Below, piece after piece: positions 9,602-22,214 of a stretch of DNA of 64,000 nt. Each line of letters starts with the position of its first letter. Positions within the stretch are counted from its first letter, which is position 1. Position numbers and translations under genes: made by a program. The DNA lies in contig JBANSL010000004.1 of NCBI GenBank assembly GCA_037127255.1, positions 88,184,627 through 88,248,626 of the forward strand, read 5' to 3'. Source of the DNA: Persicaria tinctoria. Taxonomy: Eukaryota; Streptophyta; Magnoliopsida; Caryophyllales; Polygonaceae. The notes under the pieces are model-generated. The model was not told where the DNA came from. It ran no database searches and saw only the letters and a program-made list of their open reading frames with translations.

Positions 9602-10920
9602 GTAGAATTGAAATAGGTCGATATCACACAATAAAATAATAAAATAAATTAAATTGAAAGGCAGGCATTTGCACATTGCAGGTAAGTTTTTATCTCATTA
9701 AATTCCACAAAATTGAGAATTTAAATTGAAGTGTTATGGAAAAATGTAAGTACCAAAAGGCAAAGAAAGTTGATTAATTGTATAATTAATTTTCATGTCC
9801 CCTCTATGAGTCTCACAGCCTCCAACCCCAACTTATATTAAATTAAATAAATAACTATTAAACATATCAATTAAGATTAATTCAAGTGCCAAAAAAAAAA
9901 AGAAGATTAATTCAAGCTAATTAAATTATTAAGTGGAACTCCTACTATATTACTCACAGTCTGGCCTGAAAACTTAGTCCAGTATTAGCTGTTAAGCCCA
10001 TTCATTTTATTATTTTAATTAAGTAGGTATATTCATAATACTCTGTATGTTTTTTTTTTGTTTTTTTTTTTCCAAAAAAAAAAAGGAAATTACAAAGTAT
10101 ATAAAATTGGGGGGAATGGATGGAGATGGTGGGCGGGACATGCAAAGCACGACGTCGGGTACTGCGCGCGGTTTGCTGCATCCCCTCCCTCCCTCCCTCC
10201 TTCCTTAATTTGTTTTATAAAAAAAATAATTAAAATAAAATTAAGGAGGAGTAAATCACGCCACTACCAAAACATGCTTCCGTATCTGAAGATATTTTGG
10301 GCCCATGGAATGGTCGACACGACTAGTTTTTTTTTCATTAAAAAAAATTATTAATCTAGATATAAATTGTTAGTTGTTTAAAATGGTACCCCGTAGAAGA
10401 TAAAGATTGCGAGAGAGTATAAAAATTCTTCAAAATAATAATAAAATTTTATATTTGAAAATAAAATGTTCTACCTCCAATAACTTTTCATTTTCGAAAA
10501 TTTGAAGAATTTATTAAACAGAAAAAAGAATTAAAATTATTCAAAATTCTTAAAATAGAAAATTCATTGAAGATACTCTAATTAGTGCATCGGATCAAGC
10601 TCAAATAAAATTCCGACATAAAACCAATTGACAATAATTCTGAATTCGAAACCGATTATAAGAAATGATTAAAATTTGATATTGTTGTAGGGGAAAGCGT
10701 TAACCGGTCAAAAAGGCAGTGTCTAAAATTCTAAACTAATAACAAGTGTGTTCTCACACAATCACACTCTTGTCGTCCCTCACCCGCTCCCTCCAACCGC
10801 TTCACCTTTCTTTTCTTTTTTTTCTTTCCCTTTTACTTTCTCTTCTTTTTAATTTTATAAAAAAATAATAAAAGAGGGGGAAATTTGATAAATCTGGGTA
10901 GATCCGATTACAAAAACCTC
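9602..10920. other. AT-rich intergenic sequence
   Basis: No gene recognised. A CCCT-rich stretch lies near 10180-10200. A short frame at 10058-10354 is rich in homopolymer-coded Phe/Lys and is not convincing. Confidence 0.4.
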
Positions 10921-11990
10921 ACTCCACCGCACGACCCCGTCCATCGTATAGCACTCCGCCACGTGGCAGCTCACCTCCCATTTTCTTGGCCCTTAACTAT
11001 CTTCAAAAGCCATTTAGAATCTCATTTGCATTTCTTGAAATTTACCATGGTAAGTGAATTTTAGAGGGGCCCTAATGTTTACAGCAAAGAAACATCCAAC
11101 AGTAAAAAGTTAAAACAAGGCCTGTTACTGCAGTGAGGAAAAAAAAAGAAAAAAAGTAGTTAGTTGATTTTGGAATATTTCACCACACTAGCTAATAAAT
11201 TGCCGGCAAAGTGAAATGTGAAAGAAGTCCCCACACAATGACAGCAACTGACCGATTTTGGCGGGGGCGGGAAATGCGAATTCATAAGATCTCACGCTTT
11301 TCCCGCTTTAATTCCTAACCCCACCACGACGTCGTTCCAATACCCTGGCCCCGCCCCCCCTTCTACGGGTCGCGTTTAATGTTCAAGTTGAAAATCTTGG
11401 TTGGGATGGGACAACTGGACAACGCTTAAATCTCCGATCGACCGACTCTTCTTAAGATTTGCGCAAATATCGATTACATTATCGACGAGTGCTCACCGAT
11501 TTTATCCTTTATTGATCATCGAATCGAACGGCTTAAAGAAATAAATCGATATCGATATCTTGATTTCGATATAAGTTTAATTTCAGTTATGATTGTTCCC
11601 GCGTAATAAAGTAGCCGTTTTGGAGGGGAGGAGGGGCGTAACGGAGTATTGGGAGGGAGGCAGCATGTGAGGGCAGGGACCAACGGTCATTCCTGTGGGC
11701 CCTGCTGTTTGCCTATGGATTGGGTTGAAAGCATTTCCGGGGACACGTGTCATGATCGGAGGCGATTGACGGTTTTACCGAAAGGAAAAAGCGTGCTTTC
11801 ACGACCCTACGATCATTCATTTAGCTTCAACCGGGGAAAGGGATATATTGGTTGTTCATTAGCTGTCCCGTGCCCCACACCCCCCCTGTCCCACCCATTT
11901 AAGTCAAGTCACGTGCCTTGCCCTTCCAATTTCTATGGACCAATTTACCCCTGGTGTACACAAGTTATTACGGAGTACTCCTGTAATTAA
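10921..11990. promoter_or_regulatory. Less AT-rich block with G-boxes and paired E2F-like sites
   Basis: Base composition is clearly less AT-rich than its surroundings and no transposon ends were found. It holds a G-box CCACGTGG (10959-10966), a palindromic GACACGTGTC (11742-11751), TCACGTGC (11909-11916), and two inverted E2F-type sites GCGGGAAA (11267-11274) and TTTCCCGC (11299-11306). No conserved protein is encoded; the frame at 11649-11990 matches nothing I know. It could be a distal regulatory region, a noncoding gene, or promoter remnants of a lost gene. Assignment is by motif clustering only. Confidence 0.3.
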
Positions 11991-12164
11991 TCAAATTAAT
12001 ACTCTAGTTTTTGGTCAAATTAAATCAGGGCTTAACACCATATTGTTTTTATATTATTATTATTATTGGGTTGTCTATTGTATGCCCGAAGGGCTTATCC
12101 TACTTTATTGAAAAAAGAAAATCCTAAAAGGAAATAGGTGAAACCCATCATTTAATTTAAAAAT

Positions 12165-12450
12165 GGCTAAATCGGGTGTATGTAGGGGATATTCCATAAA
12201 ACTATCTAAAGCTAAAAAAAAATTCGTTTCGACCTCGTTCATTTACTAAAACAAGCTAAGTCTGAACAAAAAAGAAAGCTCGTTTAGAAATTGAACTCGA
12301 CTCGGCTCGAGCTCTTTTAACAAATGAACCAAGCTTGAACATGTGAAGCTCGGCTCGTTCGGCTCAAATAACACCCATGAGTACGCGCACATTTTTAAGC
12401 TCGAGTCAAAATTTAGGCTCGGCTCGATCTCGTTCATATCTTAAATAAAC
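12165..12450. repeat. Diverged copy of the GCTCGGCTCGAGCTCG hAT family
   Basis: The words AAAGCTCGTTTA, CGGCTCGAGCTC, ACAAATGAAC and CTTGAACATGT occur in the same order as in the intact element at 62303-62686. The ends are decayed and no duplication was found. Confidence 0.5.
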
Positions 12451-13297
12451 TGAATATAAACAATCAATATTCGATTCGACACAATTCACCGATAAGAAGC
12501 AAGACAAACCTTAGATTTTTAACTAAAGAAACAGATGAAGACAGAATCGAACCTTAGACTTTCTTACTCTTTGTAGATCTACACCATTGGTCATCCTGAC
12601 TGGGGCTGGCTTTAACAACATAGTGTGGATTTGAGGCAAACACGTTATTGGGACTTTAGTAGTTGCAATAGTATTTGTTTGTATTTTTGCAGTTTCCATT
12701 TCTTGTTCTATAGTGTTATTTAAAATCAAATATTTTACACAAATAAATAGAGGGAAATTTCCTTAATTTAAGGGGGGAGATACAGTTTTTTTGTCTTCCA
12801 ATACGACTAGGGCAGCTTAATTTAGGGTGGGTGTTGCTTGGATTGTTTTAAAGGTCACCTCTTTCGAATTTAAATTAAAAAAATAAAAATCCCAAATACG
12901 TGGATTGGTGTTGGAAACATGTTTGCACATTTTATTACAGAAAAGGTCTAATTAATGTGTGTTTAAGTCAAATTAGTTTCAACTATTCAATTGCTCCATA
13001 TATAATTTGCTAAACAGTTTTAAATTGAGATTTTATGAGTAATGCTCGGAAGATGCAAACAAACATATTTTTCCCTCCGTGTGGAAGGGTGGGGATGTCT
13101 ATTTTTAATTCAGTTTCCAAATTCCTTAATCTCTAATATCTTATTAAGTACAATGTATAATATATATAATTGTATATAAATATTGTGAAACCATACTTTC
13201 TATATATTATACATAAAAGATTAGATATTTAAGGTAATTGAGATATGTTTGAATATCATGTATTATACTTTTTTATTATCGGTCTTTCTATCCTATA
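12451..13297. other. AT-rich intergenic sequence
   Basis: Nothing recognised. It includes a possible old MITE fragment around 13020-13250 with no clear ends. Confidence 0.35.
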
Positions 13298-13305
13298 TTC
13301 TTATA

Positions 13306-13538
13306 TAGTCCTGTCCACGAGTCGGATTCGATGGGTCACGGGTCGGGAAGTCATGACCCGAACCCGTAGCTAGGGTGGTGGTCAAAATATAGCCTTAAAA
13401 AAAAAAGATTTTGTTGACGTAGCGGAACGCTCAACCCTAACCCGAACCCCGCCCTAACTCACGACCCGTTTGGTCTGGACCTGGCGGTTCAGGTCGACGA
13501 TATGCAACCCGCTGACCCTTGACTCGTAGACATGCCTA
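13306..13538. mobile_element. hAT-type MITE
   Basis: Left end TAGTCCTGTCCACGAGTCGG; the right end reverse-complemented is TAGGCATGTCTACGAGTCAA. Candidate 8-bp flanks TTCTTATA (13298-13305) and ATCCTATA (13539-13546) match at 6 of 8. Subterminal GACCCG/CGGGTC words are repeated on both sides, as expected for hAT elements. Confidence 0.55.
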
Positions 13539-14048
13539 ATCCTATAGCATCGACCCTTCTAGAAAATTTTATTTGAAAAAGCTAAAATAATTTAATTTGG
13601 TAAAATCTTTCTCAATCAACCTTCTTATCCTATCTTTGAACATAAGATAGAAAAAATGTCATGTTATTATATATTTATATCTATATATATTAAGAGAATA
13701 ATCAAAATCAAAATCTATTAATAACCCAACTCGGGAAAGATTCCGTACAAAAAAATGAATCATAAAAATTTAATTTAAAATATGAATAAATGCCTAAATC
13801 CTTTTAATTAGGAGTATTATCTTATCTCTTAGACCCAAATTAAAATTGTTGGTAATGAATCACATAAATAACAAGTGCATGTACTCAATATCAGCATTAA
13901 TTTGCAATTTTTGCATCCACAAAAAAGGAAAGAAAAAATAAGGTTTGGGAGACATACATTCCGTATTTCCATAACCACATGCTCATAAAAAGTTTCCTTC
14001 AAGTTTAAAACAAATGATCAAACCCTTTTATTTTATTCAACTGTATAT

Positions 14049-14289
14049 TACTCCCTCCGTTCGGCAAAACTTGTCGTTTACTATCTATGCACGCTTTTTT
14101 AGAACGATAAAAACTATATTAAATATTTATTTTTTTATAAAATTTTTTTAACAAGTTTATACTTATTAATAATAACTACGAAGTTGTTAAAAAAATTATT
14201 AAAAAAACTAGATATTTTATATAGTTTTTATCTCCTAAAAAAGCGTGCATAAATAGTAAAGTGTCAAGTTTTTCCGAACGGAGGTAGTA
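14049..14289. mobile_element. Stowaway MITE
   Basis: The terminal inverted repeat starts CTCCCTCCGTTCGG at 14051 and its inverted copy ends at 14287 (reverse complement CTACCTCCGTTCGG). TA flanks both sides, as for Tc1/Mariner-derived Stowaway elements. It is 237 bp, with a long internal fold (GCACGCTTTTTTAG against its complement) and no coding capacity. Confidence 0.8.
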
Positions 14290-14815
14290 GTATACATCCA
14301 TTTTGATTTGAATTGAAGTTATGAATGAATGGGCCGGAAAGGTATCAAACCCTAATCAATCAATCTCTTTGAAATTTGAGATTCAATTATAAATGTTTTC
14401 AAAAAATTGATTAGTTTTGTCAAATTCAGTGACAAGTACCTAATTGACACAATAGAAATGGGTAAAACGTGGCCTACGATGATTCATTACCAAGGATCTA
14501 GCTAAGTAATTAGACCAACTTAAGTACTTAACTAAGGACCACAACGTATGAGTTAGATTCAAGCAAAGCGAACGCGACTACGTGTCATATTAGTTGCATT
14601 TTTCAACAACCTACCAACAGGACACCTGTGCCCAATCGCTTCGCCTTTACTCTACGAAAAAGACCCATTTTTAGGGGTATTTTTTGTAAAATTGTTTTTT
14701 TCGGGCGAGTTTGTGAAAATTTCCCTATTTAGAGGGTGGTTTGTGTAATTCACAAATAAATCGCGGTATTTTATTTCCTCCTTAATTCCTATTTTGGGTA
14801 ATTAAGGGAAAAGCG
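14290..14815. other. Upstream flank of the ACR gene
   Basis: No gene. The stretch near 14655-14765 contains AGGGGTATTTTTTGTAAAA and GGGTGGTTTGTGTAATT, which resemble the arm sequence of the Mutator-like element at 58394-59245, so the proximal promoter may contain an old fragment of it. Confidence 0.35.
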
Positions 14816-14817
14816 CG

Positions 14818-15108
14818 TCCGTATATAAATAGGGAGACAGGAGGAGGGAATCAACCAAGGTGCTCACCTTCCGCTCTCAACGTGTTTGGAATTTAGAGAT
14901 TTATAATTTAGAGAGAGAAAATCGACTTTTACTGTTGAAGGTTTCAGACGACGGAGATCTATATTTGGATCAAGCAAGCTTGAGTTGATTTTGTATCGGT
15001 TTGGAGTTTTTATCTGCCGCTGTTGTTGGAGGAGATTTTGGTTGATATCTCCGGTATCTGCTTTGTTGTTGAAGATATTAGGGCGAAGGTAGCCAGATCG
15101 GGAGGAAG
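14818..15108 (+). promoter_or_regulatory. Core promoter and 5' UTR of the ACR gene
   Basis: A canonical TATA box, GTATATAAATAGG, lies at 14821-14833. It predicts a start near 14855-14865 and a 5' UTR of about 250 nt without an upstream ATG that I could find. The UTR is rich in GAGAGA and TTGTTG words. Confidence 0.6.
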
Positions 15109-17389
15109 ATGGAGTGGATGATACCTTGTTCTGACGATTTAGAGAAGCTCATCGCTCGATTGACCACTCCAAGGTGTGTTTCTCGTGATTTGTTTGCTGC
15201 AACGATGTATTTTTTCCGGTTGAGTGTGTTCTTCGGTGTTTTTCTCCTCTCTTTTTTTTTTCTGGAAAATATGATTTGTTTGCTTGTTTTGTTGTAAATC
15301 GATTTCGGATTTCGCGAATTGGTTACCGGATTTCAAATCTCTTGCTGAACCTTTCGGTTCTGCGATTTCGATTTCTTGAATGTTCGCCTGTACTTTTCAA
15401 GGCGGCATTTGATATGTATTTTCCACCGGCCACCGACGGATCACGCTCACACCGCCAGTTTCGAATTTCAAACTTCTGGAATTAAGAATATGCTTTTCAC
15501 ACACAAATTAAAATAAAATAAAAATAAAAATTGCTTCTCTGACCCGTTCCCTTGTGTTGACTGTTCTTTCCACAGAGTGGTGATCGACAATGGTGTTTGC
15601 CCCAACTCTACAGTAGTCAAGGTAACCTTCACATTCATAACTATTCGACTATTCAGTTTTCCGATTTGCTGTTACGAGTTTGTGTTGTATAGATCTAGGG
15701 TTTCTATTCCTAGTTCTAACATTTCAGAATCTCTTGTTTAGGTTGATAGTGCTAGAAAGCATGGGATTCTTCTAGAGGCGGTTCAGGTCCTCACAGATCT
15801 GAATCTTTCCATTAAGAAAGCCTACATTTCCTCCGATGGAAGGTGGTTCATGGATGGTGCGTCTTGATCTCCTTCACTTTTGGAAACGTTTGTATTACCT
15901 TGTAATTAAGAACTCATTAACCAACGCAGTTTTATTCTCACTTTCAACAGTTTTCCATGTAACCGATTTAAACGGGAACAAATTGGCTGACAAGAGCGTT
16001 ATCAGCTACATTGAAGAGGTAATTTAATTGACCATTCAGTCTTTTGATTTTGTAATTTTATCTTCTCTTTCTGAATCCCCATTAATTTTAATTCAATGCA
16101 ACAATTTCCTCTTTGCAGTCCTTAGGAACTATCCATGACACAAGAACAGTTGGGCATGAAGGCCTAACGGTGTTGGAGCTAACAGGGACTGATAGAGTAG
16201 GCCTGTTGTCTGAGGTCTTTGCCGTGTTGGCGGACTTCGAGTGTGATGTGGTTGATGCTAAAGTCTGGACTCACAATGGGCGGATTGCATCCCTCATTTA
16301 TATGAAAGATTGCTGTTCTGGATGCCAAATCAAGGATTCCGAGAGGATTGCTCGCATTCTAGCAAGGTTGAGACCCGTCTTGAAGGGCGACAATGATATA
16401 AGGAGCGTAAAGACCACTGTTTCTGTAAACCTTACTCATACGGAAAGAAGGTTACACCAGTTGATGTTTGCCGACCGTGATTACGATAGGGAAAACACAG
16501 GCGGGTTGAGATTCGACCCCCCTGTCATTACAGTTCAGAACTGGATCGAATGGGGCTACTCTGTTATAAATGTTCAGTGCAAGGATCGCATCAAGTTGTT
16601 GTTCGATGTCGTTTGTACTCTGACAGACATGGAGTATGTGGTTTGTCATGGAACTATTAACACTGAAGGGAATCGGGCATATCTGGTAAATAGCTTTTAC
16701 ACCTTGTGCTCTTTCAGTATCAAATGATTTTTGATACAATGTTGATCTACAAAAAAACAGTTTGTTTTAACACTTGTTCTGTAAATTTTCAGGAATTCTA
16801 CATAAGGCACAAAGATGGGACTCCCATTAGCTCTGATGCTGAAAAGCAGCGAGTGGTTCAGTGCTTGCAAGCAGCCATTTTGAGAAGAGCTTCTCAGGTA
16901 TAACTGTTTTCTATTCTTACCATTATAGACTCCCAAGATCCAACAGTGAGTTGGATTTAGGAGGTTATTTATCATATTTATGGTCTTCTAGTATGAATCT
17001 AACATAGCAATTCTTAACAGGGAGTAAGGCTTGAGCTGCGCACCAGTGACCGCCCAAGCTTACTAGCAGACGTAACTAGGACATTCCGCGAGGATGGCCT
17101 AAACGTGACACGGGCAGAGATATCAACAAGCGAGGATTCAGCAGTCAACGTATTCTACGTAACAGACTCAGATGGTTTCCTCCCTGAAGACAAGGCCATT
17201 GAATCGGTCAGGGAGAGGATTGGTTTAGGCAACCTAAAAGTCAAGGAGCTGCCCTTGATCTACCACAGAAAGGCAGATGAGGAACAAACCGAATCAGGCG
17301 TTGGTGTTGGCGGGGCCATGTTGCTATCCTTGGGAAGCATAGTGAGGAAGAATCTATACAATCTGGGATTGATCAAGTCATATTCTTAA
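15109..17389 (+). CDS. ACT-domain repeat protein, ACR7/ACR8-like
   Basis: Seven exons join without a frame break: 15109-15173, 15576-15621, 15742-15856, 15951-16018, 16119-16685, 16793-16897, 17021-17389. All introns are GT-AG. The product is 444 aa, close to the roughly 440-450 aa of plant ACR proteins. Four ACT domains are visible: about residues 35-90 ([18 protein letters not shown]), 113-185 ([21 protein letters not shown]), 245-305 ([19 protein letters not shown]) and 323-380 ([19 protein letters not shown]). Each has the loop between strand 1 and helix 1 where ACT domains bind amino acids. No catalytic domain is fused, so a sensor or regulatory role in amino-acid signalling is inferred. 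The C-terminus [12 protein letters not shown] is typical of the ACR7/ACR8 group. Its place next to the MATE and AHL genes fits ACR7. Confidence 0.95.
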
Positions 17390-18230
17390 AGAAGTTGTCA
17401 AGTTGCAATGAGTCAGATTCAAACATCCCATGATCCAAACCGGGTCATACACTCCCCGCGGCACCCAGGTGATGATCCCTTGCCCCATTCTTCAATCAAG
17501 CATATACTTTGCTTACAGAATGGGGCAACGGTCAAACCGACAAACGCGCAGTTCCTCGCCCTGTACATATGGAATTTCTGGTTGTGAAAAGCATCAAAGA
17601 TAGGAGAATGTAAGAACACAAGTTAGGCACAGCATATACAGATTGGTGGCTGTTTGGTGGGTGTTTGGTTGGCTGGGACCAGTGGGATTCAAAATGTGAA
17701 AAGTGAAATGAAACCATGGTGGGGGTCAGATTTGGTTGGCACAAGGGATATAAATATGTCTTGTTTGAGGGGTTGGATTTTGTTCTAATAGTTTGAGAGG
17801 TTGTCAAAGTAGAAGGTAGAGAAAAGGAAGATTAGGTACAGATTTGCACCAATTGTCATTCACATTCTTCATACCAATTCAAACATGTAATGTCCCTTTT
17901 CAGTCACTCATTGTATATATAAAATCTCATTGCTGGTTTAATTGGTTTGGTGTTTTGACTTTGATGTATAAAATTTATTTTTGTATTGAAATTTGAGTTG
18001 ATCTCTTCCTTCCCTTTTGTATGTATCATGTTGGACTTGATTTGTCACCCAATTCCCATCTAGACTTTTCGTGGCCAATAAACGCATTCTCAATAACTTA
18101 TACGGAGTATTTATAATATTTCAACGTTCTGTCAATCTTTTCTTTGATGGGAATTAATGGTTTGATTTTGACGGGGGGAATAATGGTTTGATTTGTTACT
18201 TTTTTTATTTTAATTTTTTTTACCAGATTT
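17390..18230 (+). other. 3' flank of the ACR gene
   Basis: Presumed 3' UTR and downstream spacer. No repeat ends or other gene were seen. The sequence is less AT-rich up to about 17800, which fits a transcribed UTR. Confidence 0.4.
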
Positions 18231-18349
18231 ATTAATTTTTGCTAGTTAAAAAAAAGTTTTCAATTTGCTCCATAACGGTATTGATCTCAAAATTCAGAAA
18301 CCTATCTTCTGATTCTCAAATTATTACAAACGACCTCAAAATAAATAGG

Positions 18350-19130
18350 GGTTGTTATATAAACGCTAATAATTTCTCGCAAGGAGCACAGCATCGGTGC
18401 CGACCTCCGAAGTCAACGAAAATATTGGCGACATGGCTTGCCTGAAACGACAAGGCCATAGCCGAAGCCGACTCCCTATGTCGGCAATCTACATGCAGGT
18501 GAGATCTTTCGGCGACTAGATCTATACATTGCAAGGTTGCGGCTTGGCGTGCATGTGACGTCCCATTGCCTAAGGCTATCCCGACTCCCTGTGTCGGCAT
18601 CCATGTGGTTACAGATCGGCGTGCCTACCCAAGACCTATTTATAGGGGTTCGATTGGCCACCATAACCACTCGAAGCCGACTTAGGAAGTTTGTGTCTAC
18701 ACTCCCACTGTTTGCCCACTACCGACTTAGGAAGTCTGTGTCTTCACTCCCACTGACTACCCACTGCTAATCAAAGAATCCGACATCATCACCGTCCTTG
18801 CTGACCCAGGAAGTCGGGACCTCCACCGTACGTCTGGCGATATTTCACCGTGTGAATAAGATATCCGAAATTGGGAGCCCATGGGAGTTGGGACCCAACT
18901 TACAATATGATACTAGTCTCCCTCAGCCTCGTCCATCAGGATGCTTTCGGTTAAAGTCTGTTATCCCGAATTCTTTCCGAATAAAAAAAAAAAGATTTTC
19001 TTTTGTGAGCCTTTTTTTTTTTCTATTCTGTTTTTCTTTGGTTATGTATCATAGCCCGTCTATCTATCCGTCAGCATCTCGAATATCAAGTTTGTTGCTT
19101 GATCTCAAATTTTTACTTGTATAAAAAAAG
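18350..19130. repeat. Degenerate LTR-like or unclassified repeat
   Basis: GC-richer than its surroundings, with words such as GCCGACTTAGGAAGT repeated twice about 45 bp apart (18673 and 18721), a CTATTTATAGG TATA-like word at 18628-18639, and CGACTCCCTRTGTCGGCA present twice (about 18469 and 18581). There is no long ORF and there are no clear TG..CA ends. It may be an old LTR fragment; this is a guess from composition and texture. Confidence 0.3.
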
Positions 19131-19885
19131 TTAGGATTTTCTTCTCTAACTAAGGATTGTTAACTTATGCTTTCAAATCTGTTTGTGTACTTATCTCGTG
19201 TTGAATTGTGGAGTAAAAACACTATAAAATATAAGAAAAGAGAAAACTCTAACATGATATTTAAAATTTTTGTGGTAGAATAGTAGATTCCGACTTTATA
19301 AAGAAAAAATAAAATAAATCTGACACAACTCCTATTTTCACACAATCCTTCAGAGCAAGTCCAACTCGGACCGATTTTCTGAATTCAAATTAGGCTAAAC
19401 AAAATTGGAAAATGTCGAAACACGACAAGTTTCCTGAAATCTTACATGGTATCAAAACAGGTTCAAGTTGAATTGATTTTTCTGACTTTAAATTGAACTA
19501 GAAAAATATTGAGAATGTCAAAACTGTGTGTTGCAAATTGAGAGTTCATGTTGGGATAATTCTCTCACATTGGATCGAAGAGCAAAAACACTACAAAATA
19601 AAAGAAATAGAAAAGCCCTTACATAATAATTTAAGTTTAGTGTTAAAAAAAAAATCTCGACCTTATTACCAAAAAATAAAATAAATTCTACACACAGGCT
19701 AACAGAGTTTCTTCAAATCTTAAAAATCAATATTATAAAAAGTCAAATTGAGAAATATTTTATCTAGTTACATCAGATTTAGCTATTTTTAAACTATTAC
19801 CCATTTATTTTTATGATTTTTTCCTCAATAAAATATCCTTATTTTATATCCTTTATGACACACGCAATACACAAGCTGTAATATT
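19131..19885. other. AT-rich intergenic sequence
   Basis: No gene. Two roughly similar segments (around 19195-19330 and 19555-19700) share GTGGAGTAAAAACACTA/GAAGAGCAAAAACACTA and following words, suggesting an old local duplication. Confidence 0.35.
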
Positions 19886-20458
19886 AATGGTTCAAACTAT
19901 AAAAAATGACCTCTTGCTCTAGCGGTAAGGGTGAGGTATCCCAAAGGAGAGGTCTTGGGTTCGAATCTCACTTGGTGCATTTAGGCCATATTAATTCCCA
20001 CAAGCGCGTACGGCCAAGCGGTGTATACTAATCTGTAGGGCCAAGCCGAAGTGGTGAAGTGGTCTATGTGCAGGTAGGTGAGGTTACGACCGATGATTGC
20101 ACTTTGCGTAAGTGGTACTGAGCCTCCTCAAAAAATCCCACAAGGGGTTTCTAGGGTATGGGGCCGCAAAGCGGTGGGGCCAGTCACTATAAAAAGTTTA
20201 CCCTACCAAAGTTTAGCCCCCCGGGGCATAGCTCGTTGGTTGAAAGGTCACCCTACGCCGGGCCTAGAAGCTTCGAGTGAGAGGTTCGATTCCCAAGAAG
20301 AGTCAAAGGGTATAAAGGGGGGTGGTTGGACCATTGGTGAGGCACATCCCGCAGTTTACCTCCCCAAGTCAATGAGGGGCCGAAGACTTGGGGTCCAGGA
20401 CTAGTCTAAGTGTAAGCTTGGGATACCTGGATATAAAAAAAAAATGGTTCAAACTATA
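19886..20458 (+). mobile_element. Two-headed (dimeric) SINE within one TSD
   Basis: The 16-bp repeat AATGGTTCAAACTATA occurs at 19886-19901 and 20443-20458 and brackets 541 bp. The insert has two tRNA-like heads in the same direction. The first has TCTAGCGGTAAGGGTGAGG and TGGGTTCGAATCTC (about 19917-19970). The second has CATAGCTCGTTGGTTGAAAGG and GAGGTTCGATTCCC (about 20226-20295). It ends in a poly(A) run just before the right duplication. One TSD around two heads means the pair was inserted as a unit. Confidence 0.7.
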
Positions 20459-20463
20459 TTATG

Positions 20464-20591
20464 AGGTACCTTGCTATCTCCAAGTGGGTCCAGCCGGTCG
20501 GTGCAAGCCGATTTACCTGGTACGTGGCTCTTGTCGACTGGGTCACGTGCTCAGGATTTACTACCGAAGGTAGGTTCCTCGTCTAAAAAAA
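20464..20591 (+). mobile_element. SINE 3' fragment with poly(A)
   Basis: The segment TGGCTCTTGTCGACTGGGTC to CCTCGTCTA followed by A10 parallels the tail of the SINE at 57252-57414. No head and no certain TSD were found, so it is probably 5'-truncated. Confidence 0.5.
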
Positions 20592-22104
20592 AAAGTTCAA
20601 ATCTTTTCAATTGTTATCAAGAAAGTATCAACATTTTGTTAATTAAGGATCTTGAGTATGGGTTTCTCTCTCTTAAGAGAGAGAAACTCTCGTTTTGAGA
20701 ATCCAAAATTGGGGCAAATTCTTAGGTCTCCTTCTTCTATCTTCTTCTACCTCTATTTGGGATCTTCAGAGGCCAAATTAACCATTGAAATCTCTAATTT
20801 ATGGATCCTTGTTCTCCCAAGCCTCCTTCACAACCCACTGATTTCGTCTTTCCGACGGTTTTTGGGTTTTCGATTCATCCCGTGTTTCTCTAGGCCTCCT
20901 TCCCTCTCGTCGGTGCTTTGCTCCGGTGGCCGGCTGGTTGGCGTCGCTGTCTACCCAAGATTTGTGCTCCTCTCGGCGGCAGCGGCGCTGGTGGCCTCCT
21001 TTGGCCGGCAGCTACTGGTGTCGTCGACGATCAGATGGATTTGTGCGTTGTTTGCTTCTTGTTGTGTTGGTGGTAAGCGGGTTGCCTTGGGCCCGCCTGG
21101 CCCTTAGCACCCGACCCATCTTTCTCATTTGGGCCCAAGTTTGTGGAATTATAATTAAAAAAAAAAAAAATCCGAAAGGGCCTTATTCAATTCCCGTATA
21201 GGGAATAACGTGTAAACCCACCTGAAAGGGTCTTGACGAATTCCCGTAAGGGCTTGCAGGTGCGCTCTCTACGAGGGTGGTTCACGGCAGTGGTTCTGGT
21301 TGTCCTTGGCAATTCTGATCTGAGTTGGGGCTCGTGCGTCCGGTGTCGGGTCTTACCGGGGTCGTGGCGGTGTGCAATTGTGCATCACGGCGACTCCATT
21401 TTCCGGAAATTTCCTTGGAGGTTCGTCTTCATCGCCCACAGAAGACTCCTGATGTACCGTTGGCCAACGGTGTTATCTCTTGATGGCGCTTGGTTCTGTT
21501 CTGTTTTCGCTGTCCTCTGTTCTGTCTTCGCTGTCCTCAGCTTCTATGGATTAGGCTCGTCGGTTCTTCTAGTGCCTGTTTGTTTCCCATCTTTGTGTTG
21601 CACCATTTATTATTATGATTGTATGTTTGACGGTTCACCGTCTGCCGACTCTCTCCGCCTCTCGATGAGCTAGGTTAGCTAGGGGTGGGCACAAATCCCG
21701 CAAATCCCGATCCCGTCCCGATCCCGGTGAGATTTAGGACAAAATAGCGAATCCCGTCCCGCAAAAATTATGCGGGACGAAACGCGGGACGATCCCGGTG
21801 GGATCCCGCAAATCCCGTCCCGTCCCGCATATAATAATAATAATATTATAATATTATAGAATAATAATAATATATTATTAGTATTATTATTTTGAGCAAA
21901 TATTATTTATAACTATAATAATAATTTTCAATTTATAATAATAATAATAATATATAATATTATAATATAATTTAATAATAATATTAATTTATAATAAAAT
22001 TATTATTATTATTATTATATCATATTATATTTTTTTCTTGTAAAGTATAATTATTTTATAATAATAACAATAAAAATAAGTAATATTATTTTATTTTATT
22101 TTTA

Positions 22105-22117
22105 ATTATAATGTGGG

Positions 22118-22159
<42 letters not shown>

Positions 22160-22176
22160 TATTTTTATTATTATTA

Positions 22177-22208
<32 letters not shown>
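22105..22208. repeat. (ATT)n microsatellite
   Basis: A near-pure ATT/TTA repeat of about 100 bp in the hAT core. It creates an artefactual poly-Leu/Ile/Tyr reading frame that should not be annotated. Confidence 0.9.
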
Positions 22209-22214
22209 AAAAAT

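Noticed and set aside
19917..19975. tRNA gene candidate
   Set aside because: The box A and box B words are good, but the cloverleaf is not complete and the sequence lies in a SINE with TSD and poly(A).
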